This document shows positions 43,608 to 53,161 of a stretch of 64,000 bases of DNA, one piece after another. The notes under the pieces are model-generated. The model was not told the DNA's origin. It ran no database searches and worked only from the letters and a program-made list of their open reading frames with translations. Both the position numbers and the translations under genes were made by a program. The stretch lies in NCBI GenBank assembly GCA_017416465.1, contig JAFQCK010000068.1, forward strand, positions 1 through 64,000, written 5' to 3'. This stretch comes from Lachnospiraceae bacterium. Its GTDB lineage: Bacteria; Bacillota; Clostridia; Lachnospirales; Lachnospiraceae. Numbering within the stretch: position 1 is the stretch's first letter; each line of letters starts with the position of its first letter.

Positions 43608-45323
43608 ATGAAGAAAAAAAATCTTGTTAAGAAGAATTGTGCAAGATTTCTTGCATTAACAATGGCAACAGCTCTTTTGTTCACAGGTTGTGGTAAGACA
43701 GAGAAGAAAGAGGAACAAACAACAAAAGAAACTGAGAAACAGACCGAAGAGTCTACTGAGATTCAAATTGAGGGAGAAAAGGTTGAGGCTCAGATTCAGA
43801 CTGAGCTTAATGTAATTGATGATAATTACAGAAATTATTATGAAATCTTTGTTGGTTCATTTTGTGACAGTGATGGAGATGGAATGGGAGACCTTCAGGG
43901 TGTTATAAGCAAGCTTGATTATATTAATGACGGTGACCCAACAACAGATACAGACCTTGGATGTAATGGTATTTGGTTTATGCCAATTTGTCCATCAGGT
44001 TCATATCATAAGTATGATGTACTTGATTATTGCAATATAGATAAAGCATATGGAACACTTGATGATTTTAAACAGCTTATTGCAGAATGCGATAAAAGAG
44101 GGATTAAAGTAGTAGTTGACCTTGTAATGAATCACTCAGCAGTTGGACATGAATGGTTTAAAACTGCAAGAAAATATCTTGAGGCTCTTCCTGAAGGACA
44201 GGAGCCAAATGTAGCAGAATGTAAATATGTAGATTATTATAATTTTGTAAAAGGCGAACAGGTTGGAAGCTATCACAGAGCAGGAACTTCTGATTACTAC
44301 TATGAAGCAACATTCTCGGTAAGTATGCCGGAAATGAATCTTGAAAATCCTGAGGTAAGAAAAGAATTTGAACAGATTGCTAAATTCTGGCTCGATTTAG
44401 GTGTAGGCGGATTCAGATTAGACGCAGCAAAAGAGTTTTATTCAGGAAATACAGAAAGAAGTACGGCTGTACTTAAATGGTTTAACGATTATGTTAAGAG
44501 TGTTGACCCTGAGGCTTATATTGTTGCCGAAACATGGACTATGGACTATGACAGATATCTTGAAAGTGGTATTAACAGTGCATTTGACTTTAGTTACACA
44601 CAGTTTGATGCTATTATTCCATCTGTAGCACATGGTAATTTACCTTCTTATGGTGGTTCATTCTTTGCAGATAGTTTAATAAGTACACAGGAATTATTAA
44701 GTGGTTATACAGAGTCTATGCCTGCAATATTTATTGGAAATCATGACATAGACAGAGTTGCTAATCTTTTAGCATTTACACCTGAAAAGATTAAATTTGC
44801 TCATGGACTTTTATGCCTTACTAATGGTTCACCATTTATTTACTATGGTGACGAGCTTGGAATGGGTGGTTCAGGTGCAGATGAGAATAAACGTTCACCA
44901 ATGATTTGGTCTGATACAGATAAGACAGGAATGACTAACGGTCCTGTTAATATGGATGACAAATATGTTATTATGAAATTTGAATCTGTAGAAAAACAGC
45001 TAGAGGACGAAACATCTATTCTTAATTATGTAAAGGATGCAATTAAGCTTAGAAATATCTTCCCAGAAATCGCAAGAGGAACAATTGAAAAGATTACAGA
45101 TGTTACTGACACGGATATTTGTGCAATTACAAAGACATATAATGATAGTAAGATAATAATTCTTGCAAATTCTAATAAAAAAGAATCAAAGGTTGTTGAA
45201 TTGTCAAGAGCAAATTATGGATATACATGTATTCAGGGAATGTTAACAGTAGGTGAGGCTGAGCCTTATCAGGTAGAGGATTCAATTGTGCTTCCTCCAA
45301 ATTCTATTGTAGTGCTTAAATAA
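43608..45323 (+). CDS. GH13 alpha-amylase-family lipoprotein
   Basis: 571 residues from ATG 43608 (ATG 43602 sits on the ribosome site). Lipobox LFTGC near residue 26, then a Glu/Thr-rich spacer. The GH13 barrel shows region I VVDLVMNHS, region II GGFRLDAAKEF (nucleophile Asp), region III YIVAETWT (acid/base Glu) and region IV IGNHDIDRV. SDGDGMGDLQGVISKLDYI suits oligo- or alpha-glucan-active members. It acts on the outer membrane face, on maltodextrins or starch, beside three probable starch-binding surface proteins. Confidence 0.9.
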   Translation: MKKKNLVKKNCARFLALTMATALLFTGCGKTEKKEEQTTKETEKQTEESTEIQIEGEKVEAQIQTELNVIDDNYRNYYEIFVGSFCDSDGDGMGDLQGVISKLDYINDGDPTTDTDLGCNGIWFMPICPSGSYHKYDVLDYCNIDKAYGTLDDFKQLIAECDKRGIKVVVDLVMNHSAVGHEWFKTARKYLEALPEGQEPNVAECKYVDYYNFVKGEQVGSYHRAGTSDYYYEATFSVSMPEMNLENPEVRKEFEQIAKFWLDLGVGGFRLDAAKEFYSGNTERSTAVLKWFNDYVKSVDPEAYIVAETWTMDYDRYLESGINSAFDFSYTQFDAIIPSVAHGNLPSYGGSFFADSLISTQELLSGYTESMPAIFIGNHDIDRVANLLAFTPEKIKFAHGLLCLTNGSPFIYYGDELGMGGSGADENKRSPMIWSDTDKTGMTNGPVNMDDKYVIMKFESVEKQLEDETSILNYVKDAIKLRNIFPEIARGTIEKITDVTDTDICAITKTYNDSKIIILANSNKKESKVVELSRANYGYTCIQGMLTVGEAEPYQVEDSIVLPPNSIVVLK

Positions 45324-45345
45324 TCTTTGGATTTATTGGTTTTCT

Positions 45346-45375
45346 AAAAAGAGTTGTGTAATGCAACTCTTTTTT
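45346..45375 (+). terminator. Terminator of the amylase gene
   Basis: AAAAAGAGTTG and CAACTCTTTTTT form an 11-bp stem with a T run. Confidence 0.85.
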
Positions 45376-45430
45376 AGTTTATTAATATATTTTTTTGAAA
45401 TATTGAAGAGATAAAATTTGACTAAAGAAT

Positions 45431-45461
45431 ACAGGGACTGAGAACAAAACTCAGTCCCTGT
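45431..45461 (-). terminator. Terminator of the minus-strand membrane gene
   Basis: ACAGGGACTGAG pairs perfectly with CTCAGTCCCTGT; on the minus strand a T-rich run follows. Confidence 0.65.
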
Positions 45462-45480
45462 ATAATAAAAATTTGTTGCA

Positions 45481-46302
45481 TTATTCTTCTAACAAAAAGA
45501 ATGCAAAATGTTTTGCTTCTTCTAAACGTCCTGCACAAGTAGGTACGCAGTATATTGGAGTTAAATCTCCTTCTAATACAGTGTTTCCGATTTTGAATTC
45601 ATATTTTGTATTGTCCATTAAAATTCCCATTGGAGTCTTTTCACCGTTTTTTTTATTAATAACGTATATGACACGCGAATCTAATTCTTTTAATTCATCT
45701 TCCGAAAATATCTTTGTCAAATCCATAAGTGCATTTTTTGAAGCATACCCATTAAATGTATCAGGATGAACTAAAAAAGCATCAAACACACCCTCGTCAA
45801 AGTAACCGTCAATTCTTGTTGTATCAATAATATCATTCTTGAAAGTAGGAATAAAAATTCTGTTTTTATCAGCTGTTTCTTCATAATCAGGATGTTCATT
45901 TAAATAATCAGTAAAATCTTTAGGCATATCTGATTGTGTCATATGCTCTAGGGCAATTCCGTTTAAGAAACCGCAGTAAAAAATATTTTCTTCTGTATCA
46001 CGACTGTTATTGATTAAGATAACACAGGTTACAAGAAGTGCAAGTACAACAATTGCAATAGTAATTGTTAAATAATATTCCTTGAAATGTATTACTTTGT
46101 CTTTGAAAGACATTTTTTTAAACTGACCTTTTACAATGTGGTCGGAACGTTCAGGATTATAAATCTCTGCATCTTTGGAAAGTCTTGATTTTTTAAATTC
46201 TTTATCATTATTTAAATTGGATTTATCTAAAGAATTATTTTTGATTAAATTATTACTGTTGTTTTTAGTGATATTTTTTGTTTTTTTATTCTTATTATTC
46301 AT
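45481..46302 (-). CDS. Hypothetical membrane protein
   Basis: A 273-residue protein with a long Asn/Lys-rich cytoplasmic N-terminus (1-70), one helix (about 77-98, TIAIVVLALLVTCVILI) and an outer domain of about 170 residues. I do not recognise the outer domain. Start ATG 46302 follows GAAAGG. Divergent from the starch-protein gene. Confidence 0.65.
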   Translation of the reverse strand: MNNKNKKTKNITKNNSNNLIKNNSLDKSNLNNDKEFKKSRLSKDAEIYNPERSDHIVKGQFKKMSFKDKVIHFKEYYLTITIAIVVLALLVTCVILINNSRDTEENIFYCGFLNGIALEHMTQSDMPKDFTDYLNEHPDYEETADKNRIFIPTFKNDIIDTTRIDGYFDEGVFDAFLVHPDTFNGYASKNALMDLTKIFSEDELKELDSRVIYVINKKNGEKTPMGILMDNTKYEFKIGNTVLEGDLTPIYCVPTCAGRLEEAKHFAFFLLEE

Positions 46303-46485
46303 GATAAGCCTTTCGTTATTTCATAATCAATATAATTTTTCTGTTCAAAAAATCTGTAAAACAGATAAAGCGATTTTATCATATTAAAATAATTGCAACA
46401 AGTAAATAATTTATTAAAAAAAGTAAAAGTGCATAAAAATATTACATTTTTTTTTATATGTTTTAAAAAAATGACAAAAAATAGC

Positions 46486-46514
46486 TTGCGATAGATTGAC
46501 AAATAATATATAAT
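46486..46514 (+). promoter_or_regulatory. Sigma-A promoter
   Basis: TTGCGA, 17-bp spacer, TATAAT, about 50 bases upstream of the repeat protein's start. Very like the promoters at 48562 and 49635. Confidence 0.7.
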
Positions 46515-46568
46515 GGTCATATTGACAACTATGTCAAAAAAAAATATAGAAAGGGATGGATTTGAAAA

Positions 46569-48464
46569 ATGAGAAAATCTATTAAGAAAATTGCTGCATC
46601 TATCTTAGCAGCAACAATGGTTCTCGGCTCAATGACATTTGCTAGTGCTGATGAAACTACATTCGAAGATGCAGATTGCGCAAACGGTGAAGTTTATTAC
46701 ACATTAGCAGGTGCTATGACAGGATGGGATCCTTTGGCAAAAGCTAACCAGTTAACTGAAACAATCTGGGATGGCGTTTATTCAATTAACATTGATCTTC
46801 CAGCATGGAATGAAGCTGAAGAATGGAACAGCAGATTCAAAATCTGTAAGATTGATGATGTAACAGTGGCAAGTGGTGGATGGACAGGCTCTCTTTGTCT
46901 TGGTACAACAACATATGATGATAACCAGACAACATTCAGAGTAGAATCTACTACAGAAGCAGTTACTGATGCAACAGTATACTTAGATGTTAACACAGGT
47001 GCAGTTGTAATTCTTAAAGATGGTGCTGCAATTGATTACAATTTAAGTTGGGTTGGTTATGAAGCAGAAGCTGGATACACAGATATCGAAAATTTCGCTA
47101 CATGTGGTATCGAATGGCCAGCAGAGAAAGTTAAAGTTGATGAAACTCCTGACCTTGCATCTAGTTATGCAGCTTTACTTGCAAAAGTAACAGGACAGGA
47201 TTTAGCTGACGAGTCTTTATATGCAGACGGAGCAGTTAAATATGTTGTAGCTGGTGGATGTTCACCATACGCTTGGGGAACAACATCTTCAGCTAACGAG
47301 ATGAAAGAAAATGCTATCTTTGATGGCGTTTATGAATTCACAATGGATGTTCCTGCATTTGATGAATCAACAGAATGGAATAACAGATTCAAAATCTGCC
47401 GTCTTGATGACATTACATGTGCAAACGGATGGTTAGGTTCACTTTGTCTTGGAACACAGACATATGATGACAACCAGACAACATTCAGACTTGAGAATGA
47501 AGAAGCTATGACAGCTACAGTTATCTTTGATTCAAACACAGGTGCTGTATATGTTAAAGATGCTGATGGCAATGCAGTTGATTACAAATTCAGCTGGGTT
47601 GGATATGATTCAGAAGTACAGTATACAACAGTTTCAGAATTTGCTGATTGCGGATATACATGGCCAGAAGATAAAGTTAAGACTGATGCTCCAGCTGATT
47701 TAGCAGATGCTCAGGCAGCTTTAATCGCTAAAGTTAATGGTACAGATTTATCAGATGAATCATTATATGCAGATGGCGTTGTTAAGTATGTAATCGCTGG
47801 TGGATGTTCACCATTTGCTTGGGGAACAACATCTTCAGCTAACGAAATGAAAGAATCAGACATCAAGGGTGTTTACACATTCAAGATGAACGTTCCAGCA
47901 TTCGACGAAGAAGCTGAATGGAACAACAGATTCAAAGTATTACGTCTTGATGACATCACATGTGCAAACGGATGGTTAGGTTCACTTTGTCTTGGAACAC
48001 AGACATATGATGACAACCAGACAACATTCAGACTTGAAATTGCAGAAGCTACAGAAGTTACAGTATACTTCCAGCCGGAAACAGGTGCAGTAGTTGTATT
48101 TGATGCTGATGGTAACGAAGTTGATTACAAGTTCAGCTGGGTTGGATATGATAACGAAGTACAGTACACAACAGTTTCAGGATTCGCTACATGTGGATAT
48201 ACATGGCCAGAAGATAAAGTTAAAACAGATGCTCCAGCAGATTTAGCTGATAAATATGCTGCATTAGTTAAACTTATCAAAGAAGGACCACAGGATGAAA
48301 CAACAACAACAGGTGCAACTAATGAAACAACAACAGCAGCTCCTACAACAACAGCTCAGAACCAGGCAACACAGACTGGTGATGCAGCTCCAGTTGCATT
48401 ATTATTCTTATTAGTTGCTGCAGTAGCAGTAGTTACAGTTGTAGCTAAGAAGAAAGAAGCTTAA
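46569..48464 (+). CDS. Surface protein with three tandem modules, probably starch-binding
   Basis: A 631-residue secreted protein: signal peptide (1-27, ASADE), three modules at about 35-190, 215-370 and 395-550, a Thr-rich linker and a C-terminal QTGDAAP, hydrophobic helix and KKKEA, a non-canonical sorting-signal-like end. Modules 2 and 3 share long nearly identical DNA (around 47403 and 47945). Each module has aromatic-rich strands (FKICRLDD, GSLCLGTQTYDDNQTTFR, FSWVGYD) suggesting a carbohydrate-binding beta sandwich. Function inferred from the neighbouring amylase and CBM26-like gene. Confidence 0.65.
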   Translation: MRKSIKKIAASILAATMVLGSMTFASADETTFEDADCANGEVYYTLAGAMTGWDPLAKANQLTETIWDGVYSINIDLPAWNEAEEWNSRFKICKIDDVTVASGGWTGSLCLGTTTYDDNQTTFRVESTTEAVTDATVYLDVNTGAVVILKDGAAIDYNLSWVGYEAEAGYTDIENFATCGIEWPAEKVKVDETPDLASSYAALLAKVTGQDLADESLYADGAVKYVVAGGCSPYAWGTTSSANEMKENAIFDGVYEFTMDVPAFDESTEWNNRFKICRLDDITCANGWLGSLCLGTQTYDDNQTTFRLENEEAMTATVIFDSNTGAVYVKDADGNAVDYKFSWVGYDSEVQYTTVSEFADCGYTWPEDKVKTDAPADLADAQAALIAKVNGTDLSDESLYADGVVKYVIAGGCSPFAWGTTSSANEMKESDIKGVYTFKMNVPAFDEEAEWNNRFKVLRLDDITCANGWLGSLCLGTQTYDDNQTTFRLEIAEATEVTVYFQPETGAVVVFDADGNEVDYKFSWVGYDNEVQYTTVSGFATCGYTWPEDKVKTDAPADLADKYAALVKLIKEGPQDETTTTGATNETTTAAPTTTAQNQATQTGDAAPVALLFLLVAAVAVVTVVAKKKEA

Positions 48465-48488
48465 TTAGAATTTAATTGAGTTTACATA

Positions 48489-48520
48489 GGAAGAGGCGCT
48501 TTATGTGTCTCTTCTTTTTG
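48489..48520 (+). terminator. Terminator of the three-module protein gene
   Basis: GAAGAG/CTCTTC stem with T run. Confidence 0.7.
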
Positions 48521-48561
48521 TTTTAAATTAATAAAATTTATATAAGAAATATAAAATAAGG

Positions 48562-48590
48562 TTGCAAAATATAGGACTTTAAGATATAAT
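48562..48590 (+). promoter_or_regulatory. Sigma-A promoter
   Basis: TTGCAA, 17-bp spacer, TATAAT, about 50 bases before the start. Confidence 0.7.
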
Positions 48591-48640
48591 ACAGATGAAA
48601 TTGTTACATAAATGTAACGAAATTTGAAAGGAGAAGAATT

Positions 48641-49498
48641 ATGAGAAAATTCGTAAAGAAAATTGCAACAGTAGTTGCATCACTTACAATGATTTCTGCA
48701 ATGGGAATCACAGCATTTGGTATTGAACCATATTCATTCGTAGGTAATCCAAATCTTTTTAATGAGCCTAACGCTGAAAGTACAGATGTAGGTTGGGTTA
48801 CAACTTCAGAGGATCAGATTATGACAGCTGTTGAAGGTATGACAGGTGTATATAAGTATACAAGTACTTATGTAACAGCAACAGATGATGCAGAAGTTGA
48901 TGATGCTAAAAAAGCAGAACGTAGACAGTTCAAAATCGTAGCAGAAGGTCCTGATATGGCTTGGAGTTATCAGATGAGTTTTGGTAATCCTGATCCTGTT
49001 TGGGCTGATAATATGACACAGTTCCAGATTGAAGGAATCAAAGACGGTGAATTCGTAGTTTATCTTAAACCATCTAATGGTTATGTTTGTGTAATTCAGG
49101 ATAAGCAGGCACTTGATTTACTTATCAGATTCCATTCAAGAGATGAGGATCCAAAGAACTTCGTTGAGCCTACAATAGCTAATATTGTAGCTGAAGGTTA
49201 TGCTGAAACTGATACAGGTTTAGTTGAAGCTGATTATGCAGCATTCGTTAATGAATGTGTAGTTGCAGAAGGTGGTACAGCAACAGATGCTCCTTCAACA
49301 GATGATAATAAAGAAGATGTAGGTAATGATGAGACACCAGCAGCTTCAGAAGAAAAAGAAGATGATACAACAGCAGCAGCTTCAGATGATAAAGAAGATG
49401 AAGAATCTGGTATTTCTCCAGTAGTTATCGTAGTTATCGTAGTAGCTGTAATCGCAGTTATCGGTATCATTGTTGTAGTTTCTAAAAAGAAAAACTAA
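48641..49498 (+). CDS. Membrane-anchored secreted protein, single module
   Basis: A 285-residue protein: signal peptide (1-27), one beta-rich domain (about 30-180), an acidic Asp/Glu/Ala linker and a C-terminal helix with KKKN. It lacks a TGD motif, so it is probably a plain membrane anchor. AAAGGAGAAG precedes ATG. Part of the same cluster by promoter and layout; ligand unknown. Confidence 0.6.
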   Translation: MRKFVKKIATVVASLTMISAMGITAFGIEPYSFVGNPNLFNEPNAESTDVGWVTTSEDQIMTAVEGMTGVYKYTSTYVTATDDAEVDDAKKAERRQFKIVAEGPDMAWSYQMSFGNPDPVWADNMTQFQIEGIKDGEFVVYLKPSNGYVCVIQDKQALDLLIRFHSRDEDPKNFVEPTIANIVAEGYAETDTGLVEADYAAFVNECVVAEGGTATDAPSTDDNKEDVGNDETPAASEEKEDDTTAAASDDKEDEESGISPVVIVVIVVAVIAVIGIIVVVSKKKN

Positions 49499-49511
49499 TT
49501 AATTTTTATAG

Positions 49512-49546
49512 AAAAAGGGACATAGCTAATATGTCTCTTTTTTTTG
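49512..49546 (+). terminator. Terminator
   Basis: AAAAAGGGACAT and ATGTCTCTTTTT with further T. Confidence 0.8.
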
Positions 49547-49634
49547 AAAATATAAAGTAAATTAAACGAATATAAAAAATTGTAAATTATTACTAAATCA
49601 TATAAATTTATTGCTTTTTTTTATAGTAAAACTA

Positions 49635-49663
49635 TTGCAAAAAAAAAGAGAGTGTTATATAAT
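49635..49663 (+). promoter_or_regulatory. Sigma-A promoter
   Basis: TTGCAA, 17-bp spacer, TATAAT. Confidence 0.7.
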
Positions 49664-49731
49664 AGCAATAATTGAATGGGGCAAGGTTTTGTCTGTTCAA
49701 AAAATTTAAATAATAAAGGAGAATGAAGAAA

Positions 49732-50583
49732 ATGAGAAAATTCAAAAAAGCTTTAGCAGTTGTTTCTGCTGCAGTTATGACAATGGCAATGAGCGTTACA
49801 GCTTTTGCTGATCAGACAGTTACATACCATTTCTACAATGCAAAGGGATGGGATAACGTAGGTGCATGGGTAAAACAGTCTATCGATTGGTCAGAAGATT
49901 GTATGCCAACAGACAAATGTATCTTAAAGGATACAACAGATGGTACAGAACCACATGAACCAATTTGGCCAGGTGCTATTATGGAAGCTGAAGGCGGAAA
50001 CTGGTACAAGATTACAGTTACTTACACAGCTCCAGAAAAAGGTTCTATGATGATTTTCAACAACTACGTTGGTGATTCTACACCAGGTGATACAACATCA
50101 GAAGCTGATATTCAGAAGTTAAAAGATGCAGGTGTTGTTCTTAATGACGTAGCTACAAAAGAGCAGACACAGAACATCATGATTAAGAAAAATGGTATCA
50201 CAGCTAATGCATACTGGATTAAATGGGATGGTGATTCAAAGGGTGCTCAGATTGTATTAGGTAAGAGTGATATGATTACAGATGTAGAACCAGCTGAATA
50301 CACAAACCGTAACGCAGGTTCATCAACAGATAGCAATGCAGGTTCGTCAACAGATAACAATGCAGGTTCATCAACAGATAACAACGCTGGTACAACAACA
50401 GGAACAACAAACAACAATGCTGGTACAACAACAGGAACAACAAACAACAATGCTGGTACAACAACAAACAACGCTGGTACAAAAGCTCCAACAACAGGAG
50501 ATTCAGCAGCAGTTTCAGTTGTATTACTTGGTCTTGCTTCAGCAGTAGCAGTAGTTGCAGCTAAGAAGAAAGTTAACGCTTAA
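49732..50583 (+). CDS. Starch-binding (CBM26-like) surface protein
   Basis: 283 residues from ATG 49732 (AAAGGAG at 49716; ATG 49723 is too close). Signal peptide (to AFADQ), then a CBM26-like domain (about 25-170: TVTYHFYNAKGWDNVGAW, WPGAIMEAEGGNWYKIT, MIFNNY). A short Asn/Ala/Gly/Ser/Thr repeat linker (NAGSSTDN, NNAGTTTGT) is followed by APTTGD, a hydrophobic helix and KKKVNA. The end resembles a sortase signal with an unusual first residue. It likely tethers starch at the surface for the amylase. Confidence 0.75.
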   Translation: MRKFKKALAVVSAAVMTMAMSVTAFADQTVTYHFYNAKGWDNVGAWVKQSIDWSEDCMPTDKCILKDTTDGTEPHEPIWPGAIMEAEGGNWYKITVTYTAPEKGSMMIFNNYVGDSTPGDTTSEADIQKLKDAGVVLNDVATKEQTQNIMIKKNGITANAYWIKWDGDSKGAQIVLGKSDMITDVEPAEYTNRNAGSSTDSNAGSSTDNNAGSSTDNNAGTTTGTTNNNAGTTTGTTNNNAGTTTNNAGTKAPTTGDSAAVSVVLLGLASAVAVVAAKKKVNA

Positions 50584-50607
50584 TTTTAAATTTAAGTAGT
50601 ATATTTT

Positions 50608-50635
50608 AGGAGAAGTCTTAGGACTTCTCCTTTTT
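50608..50635 (+). terminator. Terminator of the CBM26-like gene
   Basis: AGGAGAAGTC and GACTTCTCCT with TTTT. Confidence 0.85.
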
Positions 50636-50636
50636 G

Positions 50637-50791
50637 TGTTGACAATGAGCCAAGTTAATTTGTGCTTGCACAAGAATTAATTTGGCGAATGTACATCACT
50701 GAGTGGTATAACCACGAAGTGATGTGTCAACAGTATTGAGCAGGTACCTGCTCAATTGACAATGGGTGGGGTTAATTTGTGCTTGCACAAA
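50637..50791 (-). repeat. Branched structured repeat, copy 1, with partial second unit
   Basis: The outer stem TGTTGACA (50637-50644)/TGTCAACA (50725-50732) encloses a 12-bp hairpin (50649-50686, apex TGTGC-TT-GCACA) and a hairpin ACATCACT/AGTGATGT (50693-50725). A 22-bp perfect palindrome (50735-50756) and a partial repeat of the first arm (50757-50791) follow. Read on the minus strand it shares CGCCAAAT, TGCAAGCA and CTTGGCTC in the same order with the element upstream of glyA. No gene is seen in 50584-50891. Confidence 0.6.
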
Positions 50792-50891
50792 TTTTAGAAT
50801 TATTTTACTGGAATATTTTACTTGAATATGTTAGAATTTATTCTGTTGTAATTTGCGAATTAATAGAGTTGCTTGATTATGGAGGAGAATA

Positions 50892-51788
50892 TTGAGAAAT
50901 TTATTGTTTATATATAACCCTCATTCCGGCAAAGGAATGATAAAGGAAAAGTTATCAGATATTATTACGTGCTTTGTTAGGAATGGATATCAGGTAGGGG
51001 TTTATCCTACTCAAGGAAGATTGGATGCTAAAGAACAGGTCATTCATACTGCATATCAGTATGATATGATAGTATGCAGTGGTGGCGATGGAACGTTAAA
51101 TGAAGTAATATCAGGATTGATGGAATTGCCACAAAAGCCGGTATTGGGATATATTCCTTCGGGCTCGACTAATGATTTTTCGCAGGGAATGAGAATTCCT
51201 AAAGATATGTTAGATGCGGCAGCAGTTGCTATTAATGGAATGCCAATATCGGTTGATATCGGTGGATTTGGTAAGAAGAAATTTATATATATCGCAGCAT
51301 TTGGTGCATTTACTGATGTTTCCTATATGACACCTCAGGAGATGAAGAATATACTTGGACATCAGGCATATCTTATAGAAGCCGTAACAAAATTAACTAA
51401 TATAAGGTCGTACTATGTGAAGATTAAATACGATGCAGGAGTCTTAGAAGGAGATTTCCTTTATGGAATGATTACTAATTCTGTTTCGGTTGGTGGTTTT
51501 AAAGGAATTACAGGTAAGAATGTTGTTCTTGATGATGGATTATTTGAAGTTGTTCTTATTAAAAAACCAAAGAATGCAATTGAACTTAATATGGCATTAG
51601 GAGCGATGATAGGAATGGATATTAAGAGTGATGCAATTGTTTCATTTAAGACATCAAAGCTTATAATTGATGCAGACGAGAAGGTTCCATGGGTACTTGA
51701 TGGTGAGTATGGTGGTTCTCCAAAACATATAAAGATTATTAATTATAAAAAAGCTATTAAAATTATGTCGGGAATAGCGAAAAAATAG
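50892..51788 (+). CDS. Diacylglycerol kinase-family lipid kinase
   Basis: 298 residues from TTG 50892 (GGAGGAG upstream). DAGK catalytic domain: YNPHSGKG, CSGGDGTLNEV and IPSGSTNDFSQG. The C-terminal domain carries VSVGGFKGITGK. It phosphorylates diacylglycerol or a related lipid at the membrane, recycling it into phospholipid synthesis. Confidence 0.85.
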   Translation: MRNLLFIYNPHSGKGMIKEKLSDIITCFVRNGYQVGVYPTQGRLDAKEQVIHTAYQYDMIVCSGGDGTLNEVISGLMELPQKPVLGYIPSGSTNDFSQGMRIPKDMLDAAAVAINGMPISVDIGGFGKKKFIYIAAFGAFTDVSYMTPQEMKNILGHQAYLIEAVTKLTNIRSYYVKIKYDAGVLEGDFLYGMITNSVSVGGFKGITGKNVVLDDGLFEVVLIKKPKNAIELNMALGAMIGMDIKSDAIVSFKTSKLIIDADEKVPWVLDGEYGGSPKHIKIINYKKAIKIMSGIAKK

Positions 51789-51850
51789 ATATTTTTTTGA
51801 GATAAAATCGACAAAAAATTATGTTTTTTCACAAAATTTTAAAAAATATC

Positions 51851-51880
51851 AAATAGCTGGTTTACACCAGCTATTTTTTT
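51851..51880 (+). terminator. Terminator of the lipid kinase gene
   Basis: AAATAGCTGG and CCAGCTATTT with TTTT. The loop TTTACA doubles as the -35 of the next promoter. Confidence 0.8.
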
Positions 51881-51889
51881 GTGTATAAT
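51861..51889 (+). promoter_or_regulatory. Promoter of the sigma factor gene, nested in a terminator
   Basis: TTTACA (51861), 17-bp spacer, TATAAT (51884-51889). Confidence 0.55.
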
Positions 51890-51943
51890 GTTGCAACGGA
51901 TAAGAGATAATGTTAACTAGATAAAGAGAAAGGGACGATTCCT

Positions 51944-53098
51944 GTGGTTGAAGAATTCTTAACTAAACTTAATAAATTAATAGAAAAAGCTAAAACGAGT
52001 AATACAATAGAATTTAAAGAAATAGATGCCTTTTGTAAGGAGTCAAAACTTACAGGCGACCAGATGGATTTGGTTTATCAGTATTTAGAGGATAATAAGA
52101 TAGAGATTATTCATCCGATTGAAGATATTGAGCCTGAACCTGAGTTTTTAGAGGTTGAGGCACTATCTATAGGAGATGACTTGCTTCTTGAACCTACTGA
52201 TGAAGAATTAGAAGAGGAAGAAGACGATAAGATTGATTTAGATGCAATAGATTTGCTTGATGGTGTAGGTACAGAAGACCCGGTAAGAATGTATCTTAAG
52301 GAAATAGGAACTGTTCCGCTTTTGTCAGCTGAAGAAGAATTAAGACTAGCCAAGAGAAAAGCTGAGGGAGATCAGAAGGCTAAAGATAGATTAATAGAAG
52401 CTAATTTACGTCTTGTAGTTAGTATTGCAAAAAGATACACAGGAAGAGGAATGAGTTTCCTTGATTTAGTTCAAGAAGGTAATCTTGGACTTATTAAAGG
52501 TGTTGAAAAGTTTAATTATGATAAAGGTTTTAAACTGAGTACATATGCGACTTGGTGGATTAGACAGTCTGTTACTCGTGCGTTGGCAGATCAGGCTCGT
52601 ACTATACGTGTACCTGTGCATATGGTAGAAACTATAAATAGAATGTCAAAAATGCAGAGAAAGTTAACGCTTGAGTTGGGATATGAACCGTCAGCAGCTG
52701 AGCTTGCACAAGCTCTTGATATGTCTGAAGCTAAGGTTTTAGAGATAATGCAGATTGCCAGAGAACCTGCATCATTAGAGACTCCTATCGGTGAAGAGGA
52801 TGATTCGAATCTTGGTGATTTTGTAGCAGATAATAATACTGTTACACCTGAAGCTAATGTTGAATCTGTGATGTTAAGAGAACACATTGATAAATTACTT
52901 TTAGATTTAAAAGATAGAGAAAGACAGGTTATTGTACTTAGATTTGGTCTTGAAGACGGACACCCAAGAACTTTGGAAGAAGTTGGTAAGGCATTTAATG
53001 TTACAAGAGAAAGAATAAGACAGATTGAAGCAAAAGCACTTAGAAAGCTTCGTAATCCGGTGAGAAGTAAAAAGATAAAAGATTTCTTGCAGAATTAG
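51944..53098 (+). CDS. rpoD: Primary RNA polymerase sigma factor
   Basis: 384 residues from GTG 51944. Region 1.1-like helical start, an acidic spacer, region 1.2 ([11 protein letters not shown]), region 2 ([33 protein letters not shown]), region 3 and region 4 ([28 protein letters not shown]). Length fits Firmicutes SigA. dnaG is not upstream, unlike the common arrangement. Confidence 0.95.
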   Translation: MVEEFLTKLNKLIEKAKTSNTIEFKEIDAFCKESKLTGDQMDLVYQYLEDNKIEIIHPIEDIEPEPEFLEVEALSIGDDLLLEPTDEELEEEEDDKIDLDAIDLLDGVGTEDPVRMYLKEIGTVPLLSAEEELRLAKRKAEGDQKAKDRLIEANLRLVVSIAKRYTGRGMSFLDLVQEGNLGLIKGVEKFNYDKGFKLSTYATWWIRQSVTRALADQARTIRVPVHMVETINRMSKMQRKLTLELGYEPSAAELAQALDMSEAKVLEIMQIAREPASLETPIGEEDDSNLGDFVADNNTVTPEANVESVMLREHIDKLLLDLKDRERQVIVLRFGLEDGHPRTLEEVGKAFNVTRERIRQIEAKALRKLRNPVRSKKIKDFLQN

Positions 53099-53161
53099 TC
53101 TGTTATTATTTTAAAAGTATGATATAATCTTAATAGTTTTATTGAGTCGGAGGACATATTT

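Noticed and set aside
50247-50548. Gln- or Leu/Val-rich open frames over the Asn/Ala/Thr linker
   Set aside because: Low-complexity shadows of the linker repeats of the CBM26-like protein.
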